From positions 620,001 through 684,000 of the forward strand of contig NZ_CP159814.1 of NCBI RefSeq assembly GCF_047722505.1: a stretch of 64,000 bases of DNA. The letters run 5' to 3'. Below the pieces are notes generated by a model. It ran no database searches. It had not been told where the DNA came from and saw only the letters and a program-made list of their open reading frames with translations. The stretch's first letter is position 1. Each line of letters opens with the position of its first letter. This document shows, in pieces, positions 36,380 through 45,466 of the stretch. Made by a program: the position numbers and the translations under genes. Origin of the DNA: Pelagibacter sp047722505. Lineage in GTDB: Bacteria; Pseudomonadota; Alphaproteobacteria; Pelagibacterales; Pelagibacteraceae.

Positions 36380-37021
36380 CTAATTAAACTTATAATCTAA
36401 AACACATGCTACTAGATGAACTCTATTTTCTTCTCCACCATTAAAAGCATTATGATATTTTGTATTGTTAGTAACCCACACCGATCCATCTGCAGGCATA
36501 TGTTTTGCAACATTGTCTATAACCATTAGGCAGCCTGGATTTGAAATTAGGGGTATATGCAATCTTGGTTCTGGATCTCTATGCCAACTCAATGTTGATC
36601 TTGGCTCCTTTAATAAAATCCTAATTCTACCTAATTTATATTTTGAAGAAAGCACATCAAACACTTCTTTAAAGTAGGTGTTTTCATAATCGGGTATAAA
36701 TTCTGAATAAGCAGCTTCATCAATTGAAACATCTCTTGAAACTTCTTTGCCTGACTTATCTGGTTTTGTCCAATAAACACCTCTAGCCTTGCTTCCTTTA
36801 ACAGAGTCTGGGTCACCAGGAATTTGTGTTAGAGAAATAGCTCCAAAGTGGGCAATTCCCCCACCATCATCAAATTTTTTAGTTTGAATAATTTGATTGT
36901 AGGCTTCTTGTAATTTATCGATATCAAACTTGATATTTTGTTTTTGGAAGTCACTAAAATCTAAAATCTTCTCTTCTTTTTTTAGATCTAAGTTTACAAT
37001 ATTTTTATTTTCAATACTCAT
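36380..37021 (-). CDS. Aspartyl/asparaginyl beta-hydroxylase-like dioxygenase
   Basis: This 213-residue protein has the segment LSWHRDPEPRLHIPLIS in its second half: the His-x-Asp pair and the Arg/His that bind Fe(II) and 2-oxoglutarate in Asp/Asn hydroxylase-type (double-stranded beta helix) proteins. The later YHNAFNGGEENRVHLV supplies the third His and the 2-oxoglutarate Arg. The substrate is unknown. It is the first gene of a reverse run (with rpiB, glyA, nrdR) and is divergent from hemB. Confidence 0.78.
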   Translation of the reverse strand: MSIENKNIVNLDLKKEEKILDFSDFQKQNIKFDIDKLQEAYNQIIQTKKFDDGGGIAHFGAISLTQIPGDPDSVKGSKARGVYWTKPDKSGKEVSRDVSIDEAAYSEFIPDYENTYFKEVFDVLSSKYKLGRIRILLKEPRSTLSWHRDPEPRLHIPLISNPGCLMVIDNVAKHMPADGSVWVTNNTKYHNAFNGGEENRVHLVACVLDYKFN

Positions 37022-37032
37022 GCTGATTGTTT

Positions 37033-37062
37033 TTTACTTAATTTAATATATATTTGTATAAT
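37033..37062 (+). promoter_or_regulatory. Possible hemB promoter
   Basis: TTTACT (37033-37038) and a perfect TATAAT (37057-37062) are spaced by 18 bases, placing transcription start near 37069 and about 26 bases of leader before the hemB ATG at 37095. Judged by resemblance to sigma-70 promoters. Confidence 0.5.
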
Positions 37063-37094
37063 ACATTTGTCGCATTTTAAAAATAGATTTAAAC

Positions 37095-38084
37095 ATGATT
37101 ACAGGAAAATACCCAAATTTGAGACTTAGACGCAGTCGTAAAAACAATTGGTCTAGAAGGTTAATTCAAGAAAATAGCCTTTCATCTAGTGATTTTATAT
37201 TACCCATATTCTTAATTGATGGAAAAAATATAAAACAATCCATTAAAACAATGCCTGATGTCTATAGATATACAATAGATAAACTTGGAATTATTGTTGA
37301 TAGAGCAATCAAAAACAAAATACCTATGGTCGCATTGTTCCCCTATACAAATAAAACAAAAAAAAATGAGATTGGAACTGAAGCATTAAATGAGGACAAT
37401 CTTGTTTGTAAAGCCATACAATATATTAAAAAAAAATATAAAAATGAAATTGGTATTATGTGTGATGTAGCCTTAGATCCCTACACTTCTCATGGTCATG
37501 ATGGTTTAATAAAATCAGGTTACGTATTAAATGATGAAACTATTGAAGTCTTGATAAACCAATCATTATTACAAGCAGAAATTGGTTGTGATGTTTTAGC
37601 TCCATCAGACATGATGGATGGAAGAATTGGTAAAATAAGAAAAGCTTTAGATAAAGAAGGTCACGAAATGGTTCAGATACTTTCTTATGCGGTAAAATAT
37701 GCATCAAGTTTTTATGGTCCTTTCAGAGATGCTGTTGGTTCAAAAGGTTTACTAAAAGGTGATAAAAAAAATTACCAAATGGACTTTAGAAACAGTGATG
37801 AAGCGATAAGAGAGGTGGCTCTAGATATTAAAGAAGGAGCTGATATGGTTATGGTTAAACCTGGCATGCCTTATCTAGACATAATTAAAACAGTTAAAGA
37901 TAATTTTAAAATTCCTGTTCTAGCCTATCAAGTCTCAGGTGAATACAGTCTATTAAGTAATAGTATAAAAAAAGGTCTAATAGATAAAAACTCAGTGTTA
38001 GAGAGTTTAATTTCTTTTAAAAGAGCCGGGGCAAACGCTATAGTAAGCTATTACGCAGATAGAATTAATGATTTAATCAAATAA
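37095..38084 (+). CDS. hemB: Delta-aminolevulinic acid dehydratase (porphobilinogen synthase)
   Basis: This 329-residue protein has LRRSRKNNWSRRL near the start and the metal-site text IMCDVALDPYTSHGHDG. The latter has Asp where zinc enzymes have cysteines, so the enzyme is of the Mg2+ type usual in Alphaproteobacteria. The Schiff-base lysines are in LAPSDMMDGRIGKIRK and MVMVKPGMPYLD. It joins two aminolevulinate molecules in heme and corrin synthesis. It is convergent with recO, separated by zero bases. Confidence 0.97.
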   Translation: MITGKYPNLRLRRSRKNNWSRRLIQENSLSSSDFILPIFLIDGKNIKQSIKTMPDVYRYTIDKLGIIVDRAIKNKIPMVALFPYTNKTKKNEIGTEALNEDNLVCKAIQYIKKKYKNEIGIMCDVALDPYTSHGHDGLIKSGYVLNDETIEVLINQSLLQAEIGCDVLAPSDMMDGRIGKIRKALDKEGHEMVQILSYAVKYASSFYGPFRDAVGSKGLLKGDKKNYQMDFRNSDEAIREVALDIKEGADMVMVKPGMPYLDIIKTVKDNFKIPVLAYQVSGEYSLLSNSIKKGLIDKNSVLESLISFKRAGANAIVSYYADRINDLIK

Positions 38085-38765
38085 TTATTTTAAAAGATTA
38101 ATAAAATGAGTCCTAGACGTTGGAAGGTTTAAATTATTTGGTTTTAAAATACTTTTCTCAAGATAATCACTAATAAGCTTTAAACCTTTGAGTAAATTTT
38201 TTAAATTAACATCCATATTATTTTCATCTATTAGAAAATTTGGTATACTTTTCTTTTCAGTTGAAGATTTAACGTAATAATTGATTTCGCTATCAATAAT
38301 TTCTTTTTCAGCCATATTTTTTAATTCCAAATCATATCCCAATAATTTTAAAAGTTCCAACTCCCAGAAAATATATTTTTGTATCCAATTATCAGAAGTT
38401 AATATTTTAAAAAATTTATCTATTAATTTAAAAATTTCTTTATTAGATTGAGCTTCAGCAGTAAGAAGTTTTATAAGGTGCATTGCCGAGGTAATGCATG
38501 ATAATTTTTGATTTTCATCAAAATAGAGTGGAGTTAAAGCTTTTAGAATTTCTATTTTAAAATAACCAATTCTAGTAACACTTTTAGAATTATAGTTTAC
38601 ATAAATTTTATTACCAATTTGTAAATAGTTTTTGATTTTCTTTGAAGTTCCACCAAAAATTATCCCTGAAATTTTTCCATGGTTTTCTGTAAAAACTTCA
38701 GCAATTATTGAATTTTCACTATATTTATTTTTAGAAACTAAATAAGCGCTATCGTCCCAATTCAT
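38085..38765 (-). CDS. recO: DNA repair protein RecO
   Basis: This 226-residue protein has an N-terminal OB fold (AYLVSKNKYSENSIIAEVFTENHGKISGIIFGG) and a helical C-terminal half with the LELLKLLGYDLEL segment. No zinc cysteines are visible. RecO helps RecF/RecR load RecA at gaps. It overlaps rnc by 4 bases; in most relatives era lies between rnc and recO, but it is not here. Confidence 0.9.
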   Translation of the reverse strand: MNWDDSAYLVSKNKYSENSIIAEVFTENHGKISGIIFGGTSKKIKNYLQIGNKIYVNYNSKSVTRIGYFKIEILKALTPLYFDENQKLSCITSAMHLIKLLTAEAQSNKEIFKLIDKFFKILTSDNWIQKYIFWELELLKLLGYDLELKNMAEKEIIDSEINYYVKSSTEKKSIPNFLIDENNMDVNLKNLLKGLKLISDYLEKSILKPNNLNLPTSRTHFINLLK

Positions 38766-39430
38766 TTTTTAAAAACATCCTCAAGGCATAAAGATGCAGC
38801 ATTCTGTTCTGCGTCTTTTTTAGAAGCTCCCTCTGTTGTGAAAAATTTAGTATTTTTTAATTTAACAGCAACTTTAAAGAGAGGTTTATGACGAGGCCCA
38901 GTATTAGATATTAGCTTATAAATAGGCAAGACTTTAAAAATTTTAAGTGAATATTCTTGGAGTTTAGTTTTTGCGTCAACTTGAGTTACAACGCTCGCCG
39001 TAATATGCTCACTCCATAGATTTAGAATAAATTTTTTTGTGAAATTTAAACCTTTATCAAGATAAATCGCTCCAATTAAAGCCTCTAAGGAGTCTGCGAC
39101 TATTTTATCTTCAATTTTAATTTTTTTATTTTTAGGATTTAAAACTAAAATATATTTTTCTAATTCAATCTTTTTAGCAATTTCTAAACATTTTTTTTTA
39201 TTTACCAATGAAGCAAATTTTTTATCCAATACCCCTTCTCTTTCTTCGGGATAAAGTTCTAGTAATTTTTGTGCAATAATTAGACCTAAAACTCTATCTC
39301 CTAAAAATTCAATTTTTTCATTATTATTTACTGAATCAAGGCTTTTGTGCGTTAAGCTTTTAATAAAAATTTTTTGATCTGAAAACTTTAATTTTAATTT
39401 CTTTTCTAATGTTGTGGTATTAATTTTCAT
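38762..39430 (-). CDS. rnc: Ribonuclease III
   Basis: This 222-residue protein has the catalytic signature NNEKIEFLGDRVLGLIIAQ near residue 36-54 and the second acidic cluster in ADSLEALIGAIYLDKG, followed by a double-stranded-RNA-binding domain from about residue 155 to the end (TKLQEYSLKIFKVLPIYKL, SKKDAEQNAASLCL). It processes rRNA and small RNAs. It overlaps lepB by one base. Confidence 0.96.
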   Translation of the reverse strand: MKINTTTLEKKLKLKFSDQKIFIKSLTHKSLDSVNNNEKIEFLGDRVLGLIIAQKLLELYPEEREGVLDKKFASLVNKKKCLEIAKKIELEKYILVLNPKNKKIKIEDKIVADSLEALIGAIYLDKGLNFTKKFILNLWSEHITASVVTQVDAKTKLQEYSLKIFKVLPIYKLISNTGPRHKPLFKVAVKLKNTKFFTTEGASKKDAEQNAASLCLEDVFKK

Positions 39431-40164
39431 TAAGTAATTTTCTTAAAAAACCTGTCAAATCTAATTGTCTTATGCCATTTCCAAAAAGAAAAAATATTAC
39501 CAATTCTAAAATCAGATGAAAAAAAAATAAATTGAGCTTTGCCGACTAAATTATCTTCATGTACATAGCCGACACTAGTCAGGTATCTACTATCTTTAGA
39601 GCAGTCTCTGTTGTCACCTAAAAAAAAATAGTGTTTAGAGGGAACTATAAAATTATCAGAACTTTGAAAACTATAACTTTTTAAATATACACTATTATGT
39701 GTTTTGCCATTTGGAAGTTTTTCCTCAAATGTATTAACGGCTATAGTTTGATTTCCACAATAAATTTTATCATTTTGGGAAATTCTAGATTTGAATATTT
39801 GATTATTATTTACAAATAGATCACCATTAATGAATTGAATGTTATCACCTGGTAGACCAATTAATCTTTTAATATAATCTGTCCTATTATCAGCTGGTGT
39901 TTTAAAAACAATAACATCACCAACCTTAGGTTTATTAGAAAATAGTCTTCCATTTATTATTGGTGGGCTAAAAGGGAAAGAATGCTTGCTATAACCATAA
40001 GAATACTTTGTAACAAATAATCTATCGCCAATTAAAAGTGATGGTTCCATTGATGAGGAGGGAATATAGAAAGGTTGTATAAAAAGAGATCTGATAACAA
40101 TAGCTATTACTAAGGCATAGAAAATTGTCTTAACATTATCAATTATAATATTTTTGGTTATCAT
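39430..40164 (-). CDS. lepB: Signal peptidase I
   Basis: This 244-residue protein has one N-terminal membrane helix (about residues 13-32), catalytic Ser38 in PSSSMEPSL and catalytic Lys99 in TDYIKRLIGLPGD. The S26 box FFLGDNRDCSKDSRYL is near residue 178-195. It removes signal peptides on the periplasmic side. It overlaps acpS by 4 bases and rnc by 1, the normal alphaproteobacterial order. Confidence 0.96.
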   Translation of the reverse strand: MITKNIIIDNVKTIFYALVIAIVIRSLFIQPFYIPSSSMEPSLLIGDRLFVTKYSYGYSKHSFPFSPPIINGRLFSNKPKVGDVIVFKTPADNRTDYIKRLIGLPGDNIQFINGDLFVNNNQIFKSRISQNDKIYCGNQTIAVNTFEEKLPNGKTHNSVYLKSYSFQSSDNFIVPSKHYFFLGDNRDCSKDSRYLTSVGYVHEDNLVGKAQFIFFSSDFRIGNIFSFWKWHKTIRFDRFFKKIT

Positions 40165-40547
40165 TTTTTTTGTAAAATTACGTAGGCTATAGAATATTTT
40201 TTTTCATCTGAAATTGACAGAAAGAAATCAAAGGATGCTATCTTAAATTGCTTTTTAATAATTTTTTTAATTTTATCGGTGATTACAAATGAGGGTTTTC
40301 CTAATTTATCGTTAGTTATAGTTATATCTTTAAAATTCAAATTACCCCTAAAACCTGTTCCAACAGCTTTAGAAAATGCTTCTTTAGCAGCAAATCTTTT
40401 AGAATAGTAAGATTTTTTATTTGTTATATTTTTGGTTAACAATATTTCTGAGCTAGAAAAAACTCTTTTAATAAAACTAACATTTTTTAAAGATTTATGT
40501 ATTCTAATATTTTCTACTATATCGACACCAATACCAAGAATTTTCAT
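40161..40547 (-). CDS. acpS: Holo-acyl-carrier-protein synthase
   Basis: This 128-residue protein has the AcpS signature GVDIVENIRI at the N terminus and KRFAAKEAFSKAVGTGFRG near residue 50-68. It attaches the 4'-phosphopantetheine arm to acyl carrier protein. It is flanked by pdxJ and lepB, as in most proteobacteria. Confidence 0.95.
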   Translation of the reverse strand: MKILGIGVDIVENIRIHKSLKNVSFIKRVFSSSEILLTKNITNKKSYYSKRFAAKEAFSKAVGTGFRGNLNFKDITITNDKLGKPSFVITDKIKKIIKKQFKIASFDFFLSISDEKKYSIAYVILQKK

Positions 40548-40549
40548 AT

Positions 40550-41269
40550 CTATTTATCAGTTATTTTTTTAAATGCCTTAATAGTGTTTTTTAAACCATG
40601 AGTGAGTGACTCACCGATTATAAAATGACCAATATTAAATTCTGTAATTTCTTTAATTTTATTTAGTATAGCAGTAGTTTTATAGTCAAGACCATGACCA
40701 GCATGGACCTCAATTCCAAGTTTAACACCAAGTTCTGAACATTTCTTAATTTTTAAATATTCATTTTTATAATTTTTATTTTCTTTTACTAAATTAGAAA
40801 TTTTCCCAGTATGTAATTCAACACAACTAGCATTTAATTCTTTTGCAATTTTTATATCTTTTGACGTTGGATCAACAAATAAACTTGTTCTAATATTTTT
40901 CTTATTGAATAAAGATATTATTTCTTTTATTTTTTTTTTATTTTTTATTAGGTTTAATCCACCTTCTGTTGTTATTTCCTTTCTTTTTTCTGGAACTATG
41001 CAAATAAAATTGGGTTTATTTTTTAATGCTATATTTATTATTTTTTTGTTTAGTGAAATTTCTAGATTAGTGATTATTTTTTTATTTTTACAAATTTTAA
41101 TGACATCAATATCTTTTATATGTCTTCTGTCTTCTCTCAAATGTATAGTTACTGAATGAGCTCCACATTTAGTTACATGCTTAGCAATGGTTAATGGATC
41201 TGGGTGGAGCGACCCTCTTGCATTTCTTATTGTAGCAACATGATCAATATTAATACCTAGTCTTTTCAT
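40550..41269 (-). CDS. pdxJ: Pyridoxine 5'-phosphate synthase
   Basis: This 239-residue TIM-barrel protein begins RLGINIDHVATIRNARG with the catalytic His and has HLREDRRHI, CIVPEKRKEITTEGGLN and VHAGHGLDY. It condenses deoxyxylulose-5-phosphate and aminoacetone phosphate into vitamin B6. The start overlaps pyrE by 4 bases. Confidence 0.97.
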   Translation of the reverse strand: MKRLGINIDHVATIRNARGSLHPDPLTIAKHVTKCGAHSVTIHLREDRRHIKDIDVIKICKNKKIITNLEISLNKKIINIALKNKPNFICIVPEKRKEITTEGGLNLIKNKKKIKEIISLFNKKNIRTSLFVDPTSKDIKIAKELNASCVELHTGKISNLVKENKNYKNEYLKIKKCSELGVKLGIEVHAGHGLDYKTTAILNKIKEITEFNIGHFIIGESLTHGLKNTIKAFKKITDK

Positions 41270-41853
41270 TTAATAAATCTACTTCCAGGAACTGTTATTG
41301 GAGTATTCATAAGACTTTCTGGAAGGTTATTTTTTTTAAATGTTGGAACGTCTATTTTCATATGTGAGATAATATTTTTTTTTATCTTTAATGAGTTCTT
41401 GGTTGATCTATTAATAATCGAGGCAAAACCGATAAGTTTTGCACCTGGTTTTGTAATCAACTTAACGCATTCTAAGCTTGATTTGCCTGTTGTTATAACA
41501 TCTTCAATTATCAAAACTTTTGATCCTTTTTTTATATGAAACCCACGCCTTAAAGCAAATTTACCATTAACTCTTTCACAGAATATTGTCTCTTTTTTTA
41601 GAAGTTTACCAATTTCATAACCAATAATAACACCCCCCATAGCAGGGGCTAAAATCAAATCTATAGATTTAAATTTTTTTTTAATTTTTTTTGCTAATGA
41701 ATTACAAATATCTTTGGCTAAATGTGGAAAACTTAAAAGTCTCGCACACTGAATATATTTAGGTGAATGTAAACCTGACGAAAGAATAAAATGACCTTCT
41801 AAAAGTGCGTTAGTTTTTTTTAAAATATTTAAAGATTTTTCGTGTGAAAGCAT
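41266..41853 (-). CDS. pyrE: Orotate phosphoribosyltransferase
   Basis: This 195-residue protein has FILSSGLHSPKYIQCARLL, APAMGGVIIGYEIG and the PRPP-binding loop VLIIEDVITTGKSS near residues 112-125. It makes orotidine monophosphate in pyrimidine synthesis. Its start lies 44 bases inside the rel gene end; no downstream start fits the conserved N terminus, so the overlap seems real. Confidence 0.95.
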   Translation of the reverse strand: MLSHEKSLNILKKTNALLEGHFILSSGLHSPKYIQCARLLSFPHLAKDICNSLAKKIKKKFKSIDLILAPAMGGVIIGYEIGKLLKKETIFCERVNGKFALRRGFHIKKGSKVLIIEDVITTGKSSLECVKLITKPGAKLIGFASIINRSTKNSLKIKKNIISHMKIDVPTFKKNNLPESLMNTPITVPGSRFIK

Positions 41854-43567
41854 TACGTTCCTTTAACCAGTTATCCTCATGTCTAATGATTTTAAATTTT
41901 ATTTCCTTTTGTTTTAACTCACTGATAAAATTTGTAAAGTTCTTCAAGTCTTTTATAATTAGATTGAATTTAAAATTGATATATTCTTTAGACTTTTCTT
42001 TCATTTCAACACTCGAGATATTTAAACTATGGCTACCAAGTAAAGTTGTTATCTCACCTAGTTTCCCTGGTTTATCAGACAAAGAAATCCATAGCGTAGT
42101 ATTATATTTTTTAATTCTTTGAGCCTTCTCTTCTCCTTTTTTATACCAATACTTTCTAATTGCTGATCTTGCTTTTCCAGTTTTTGTAACAGGTATCCAG
42201 TGCAATGAAGGTGATTTATTTTTAGAGGTGGCAATATCCACAACATCTCCATTATAAAGTATACTTTGTAACTCACTATCATTACCATTGATCTTACAAG
42301 CTATGGTGCTATTACCTATATTGGTATGCACAGCATATGCAAAATCGATTGGTGTTGCGTCCTTTGGTAATTTAATTACAGATCCTTTTGGGGTGAAACA
42401 AAAAACATTTTCCTGAAACATTTGTAGCTTAGTATACTCATAAGAGTGTTCTGGGTTTTCATTCTTATCAATAATCTCAACTAAATCAGCAAGCCAATCA
42501 TATTCTTTCCACGTTAATGAATTAAATTTTTCAGAGGATTTATATTTCCAATGTGATGCTATCCCTCTTTCTGCATACTCGTGCATTTGTAATGTTCTAA
42601 GCTGTATTTCAATTGGCCTTCTATTGGGTCCTATAATTGAAGTATGTAATGATTGATATTTATTAATCTTAGGCGACGAAATATAATCTTTAAATTTTCC
42701 AGGTATACAATTCCACTCTTTATGAAATATACCAAGAGCTTTATAGCAGTCTTCAATGCTATCAAGTATTATTCTAAATCCAATGATATCTGAAATTTGT
42801 TCTAGTGATATTCTTTTTTTTTGAACTTTTCTCCAAATAGAAAAAGGAGTTTTTTCTCTCCCGATAATTTCAGCATTAATTTTGTGTTCATTTAACAGTC
42901 CACTGAATTGCAATGAAATTGAGTTAAAGCTATTCACTTTATCATCTTTAATTTCATCTAATCTTTTCTTTATAAGTTCTCTTGCATTATTATTTAGAAC
43001 TTTAAAAGATAAATCCTCTAGCTCATCTCTAATTCTATGCATCCCCATTCTATCTGCTAATGGTGCATAAATTTCCATAGTTTCTTTAGCGATACGTTCT
43101 TTTTTTTCAATTTTTGAAATTGCATCAATGGTCCTCATGTTGTGTAATCGATCAGCTATTTTAACAAGTAGAACTCTAATATCTTTTGAGGTTGCTATGA
43201 TTAATTTTCTAAAATTTTCTGCTTTTGATGTAGATGTGGCTTGATTTTCAAAGACTGATATTTTTGTTACACCATCAACTAAGTCGGCAACCTCTTGCCC
43301 AAATTCATTTTTTATCGTTTCGTAAGTAGCATGTGTATCTTCAATAGTATCATGAAGCAGTCCTGTTGCTATAGTTGCACTATCTAACTTTAGTTCTGTT
43401 AATATATTAGCTACAGCAATAGGGTGAATTGAATATGGGTCACCAGAATCTCGTTTTTGGTTTTCATGTGCTTTAACAGCAAAATTATAAGCTTTATTTA
43501 ATTTTTCTGGATTTAAAAACTTATTATAAACTTTGACTTTATTTATTAACTCTTCTGAATTAAGCAT
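41810..43567 (-). CDS. (p)ppGpp synthetase/hydrolase, compact Rel
   Basis: This 585-residue protein has the HD hydrolase with HDTIED at residues 72-77, DGVTKIS and ADRLHNMRT. A synthetase domain follows (SDIIGFRIIL, KFKDYISSPKINKYQSLHTSI, IEIQLRTLQMHEYAERGIASHWKYK), then a TGS domain (FCFTPKGSVIKLPKDATPIDFAYAVHT) and a C-terminal ACT domain. The helical and zinc-finger parts normally between TGS and ACT are almost gone, so it is about 120-150 residues shorter than RelA/SpoT. It makes and degrades the stringent-response alarmone. Confidence 0.93.
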   Translation of the reverse strand: MLNSEELINKVKVYNKFLNPEKLNKAYNFAVKAHENQKRDSGDPYSIHPIAVANILTELKLDSATIATGLLHDTIEDTHATYETIKNEFGQEVADLVDGVTKISVFENQATSTSKAENFRKLIIATSKDIRVLLVKIADRLHNMRTIDAISKIEKKERIAKETMEIYAPLADRMGMHRIRDELEDLSFKVLNNNARELIKKRLDEIKDDKVNSFNSISLQFSGLLNEHKINAEIIGREKTPFSIWRKVQKKRISLEQISDIIGFRIILDSIEDCYKALGIFHKEWNCIPGKFKDYISSPKINKYQSLHTSIIGPNRRPIEIQLRTLQMHEYAERGIASHWKYKSSEKFNSLTWKEYDWLADLVEIIDKNENPEHSYEYTKLQMFQENVFCFTPKGSVIKLPKDATPIDFAYAVHTNIGNSTIACKINGNDSELQSILYNGDVVDIATSKNKSPSLHWIPVTKTGKARSAIRKYWYKKGEEKAQRIKKYNTTLWISLSDKPGKLGEITTLLGSHSLNISSVEMKEKSKEYINFKFNLIIKDLKNFTNFISELKQKEIKFKIIRHEDNWLKERNAFTRKIFKYFKKN

Positions 43568-43586
43568 TTATAACTATAACATCAAT

Positions 43587-44108
43587 TTATATTTGTTTGA
43601 TAGATCTTAAATCTTTAATTGGTAAAGAATTAATTAAATTAACTATACTAATCTTAGATTCCGGATGTTTCCAGCCCCTATCTATTTCAAATAATGGCAA
43701 CAAAACAAAATTTCTCTTATACATCTGTGGATGAGGGATTATTAGCTTGTTACTTCTTATATTCAAAATTTTTTTGTCATAATCAATTATATCAATATCA
43801 CATGTTCGTGGATCATTTTTTTTTGATCTAGTCCTGCCTAATTTTAATTCAATAAAGTTACAAATCTTTAACAATTCTAAAGGTGCTAAAACTGTCTCAA
43901 TTTTAATAACAATATTTATGAAACTTGGCATTAAAGGGTTTGGCCAAGATTTTGACAAATAATGAGATGATATTTTTTTTATTTTAATCTTTTTTTTTTC
44001 TAATTCAGACGTAGCCATATGAATATTAGCAATTTTGTTACCTAAATTTGATCCTATCGCTAAATAAGATTGCTTAACTTGATTTTCTAATGTGTCTTGC
44101 TTTTTCAC
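43587..44108 (-). CDS. folK: 6-hydroxymethyl-7,8-dihydropterin pyrophosphokinase
   Basis: The HPPK core is clear: SYLAIGSNLGNKIANI, then KSWPNPLMPSFINIVIKIET and RSKKNDPRTCDIDIIDYDKKIL. It makes the pyrophosphorylated pterin for folate. The start is uncertain: a GTG at 44108 gives 173 residues, and an in-frame TTG at 44147 gives 186. Neither avoids the end of smpB (44074), so the genes overlap by at least 35 bases. I prefer the GTG because HPPK proteins normally have few residues before the first strand. Confidence 0.9.
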   Translation of the reverse strand: MKKQDTLENQVKQSYLAIGSNLGNKIANIHMATSELEKKKIKIKKISSHYLSKSWPNPLMPSFINIVIKIETVLAPLELLKICNFIELKLGRTRSKKNDPRTCDIDIIDYDKKILNIRSNKLIIPHPQMYKRNFVLLPLFEIDRGWKHPESKISIVNLINSLPIKDLRSIKQI

Positions 44109-44544
44109 GATTCCAGTCTCTATTTTTTTTAGTAGCTCTTTTATCAAATTGTTTTTTACCTTTTGCTACTGCTATTTCTATTTTAGCTTTACCTTTTTTA
44201 AAATACATTTTTGTTGGAACAAGAGTAAATCCATCTCTCTGCATTTTACCAATTAATTTATTAATTTCTTTTTTGTTTAATAACAACTTTCGCTCATCAG
44301 TGGGGTTATGATTCGAATAACTGGCTTGTTTAAAAGTTGCTATATGAGAATTAATTAAAACTATTTCACCATCTTTTTCTACAGCGTAAGAATCTGTAAT
44401 ATTCACCTTTCCCTCTCTAATGGATTTAATTTCTGATCCTTTAAGAACTATTCCTGCTTCAATTAAGTCTTCAAAAAAAAAGTTGAAACTTGCTTTTCTA
44501 TTTAAGCAAATAATTTTTAAACCAGAATTGGCTTTCTTGTTCAT
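44074..44544 (-). CDS. smpB: tmRNA-binding protein SmpB
   Basis: This 156-residue protein has the opening NRKASFNFFFEDLIEAGIVLKGSEIKSIREGKVNITDSYA and LLLNKKEINKLIGKM, with the basic tail KKQFDKRATKKNRDWNREKARHIRK. It delivers tmRNA to stalled ribosomes. It overlaps dapA by one base, in a common alphaproteobacterial dapA-smpB arrangement. Confidence 0.97.
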   Translation of the reverse strand: MNKKANSGLKIICLNRKASFNFFFEDLIEAGIVLKGSEIKSIREGKVNITDSYAVEKDGEIVLINSHIATFKQASYSNHNPTDERKLLLNKKEINKLIGKMQRDGFTLVPTKMYFKKGKAKIEIAVAKGKKQFDKRATKKNRDWNREKARHIRKSS

Positions 44545-45425
44545 TAAAGTAGATTTGCTGATACTAAAGCTTTTTTAACAATATCTTTGGTTGGGTCTGT
44601 AACCTTGACCAAGGGTAATCTAACATCATCATCGCAAAGACCCAAAAGTTTTGCAGCATACTTAACGGGGCTTGGATTACTTTCTATAAACATAGAGTTA
44701 TGAACGGGTTGTAAAATTTTATCTAGTCTGATCGCTTCAAGCTTACTCTCGTCATTTCCTGTTTTTGAGGCTTTCTGAAAATCAGAACATAATTTAGGAG
44801 CAATATTTGCAGTTACGCTTATAGAGCCGATGCCACCTCTATTATTAAATTCTAAAGCGTTATCATCATTACCTGTCAACTGAACAAAATCAGTTCCCAT
44901 TTTATCTTTTTGTTGAATAACTCTATCTAAATCACCAGTAGCATCTTTAACACCAACAATATTTTTCAATTCAAATAATCTAGCCATTGTATCAACAGAC
45001 ATATCAATTACAGATCTTCCAGGAATATTGTAAATTATAATTGGTATCCCACATTTGTCGTTTATTGCTTTATAATGTTGATATAGCCCTTCTTGAGTTG
45101 GTTTGTTATAATATGGAGTGACTACTAGAGCTGCATCCGCACCTGCCTTCTCTGCGTGCGTTGTAAGAGAGATTGCTTCTTTAGTTGAATTAGAGCCAGT
45201 ACCAGCAATAACTACAGTTTTTCCATCACTTTCTTTAACACATAAATCTATTACTTTTTGATGTTCATCGTGGCTTAATGTTGGCGATTCACCTGTTGTT
45301 CCAGCAGGTACTAAACCATTAGTGCCATTAGATATTTGAAAATGAATAAGTTTAATATAAGCCTCAACATCGAGCTCATCATTCTTAAATGGGGTTATTA
45401 AAGCAACATTTGATCCTTTGAACAT
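44544..45425 (-). CDS. dapA: 4-hydroxy-tetrahydrodipicolinate synthase
   Basis: This 293-residue TIM-barrel protein has ALITPFKNDELD, VPAGTTGESPTLSHDEH, VVTPYYNKPTQEGLYQHY with the proton-relay Tyr, IIYNIPGRS and the Schiff-base Lys in NIVGVKDATGD. It condenses pyruvate and aspartate semialdehyde in lysine/DAP synthesis. It is divergent from the slt gene with about 41 bases between the starts. Confidence 0.96.
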   Translation of the reverse strand: MFKGSNVALITPFKNDELDVEAYIKLIHFQISNGTNGLVPAGTTGESPTLSHDEHQKVIDLCVKESDGKTVVIAGTGSNSTKEAISLTTHAEKAGADAALVVTPYYNKPTQEGLYQHYKAINDKCGIPIIIYNIPGRSVIDMSVDTMARLFELKNIVGVKDATGDLDRVIQQKDKMGTDFVQLTGNDDNALEFNNRGGIGSISVTANIAPKLCSDFQKASKTGNDESKLEAIRLDKILQPVHNSMFIESNPSPVKYAAKLLGLCDDDVRLPLVKVTDPTKDIVKKALVSANLL

Positions 45426-45466
45426 AAATACTTATAACATAGTTTAAAGATTCATTTAGTAAATTT

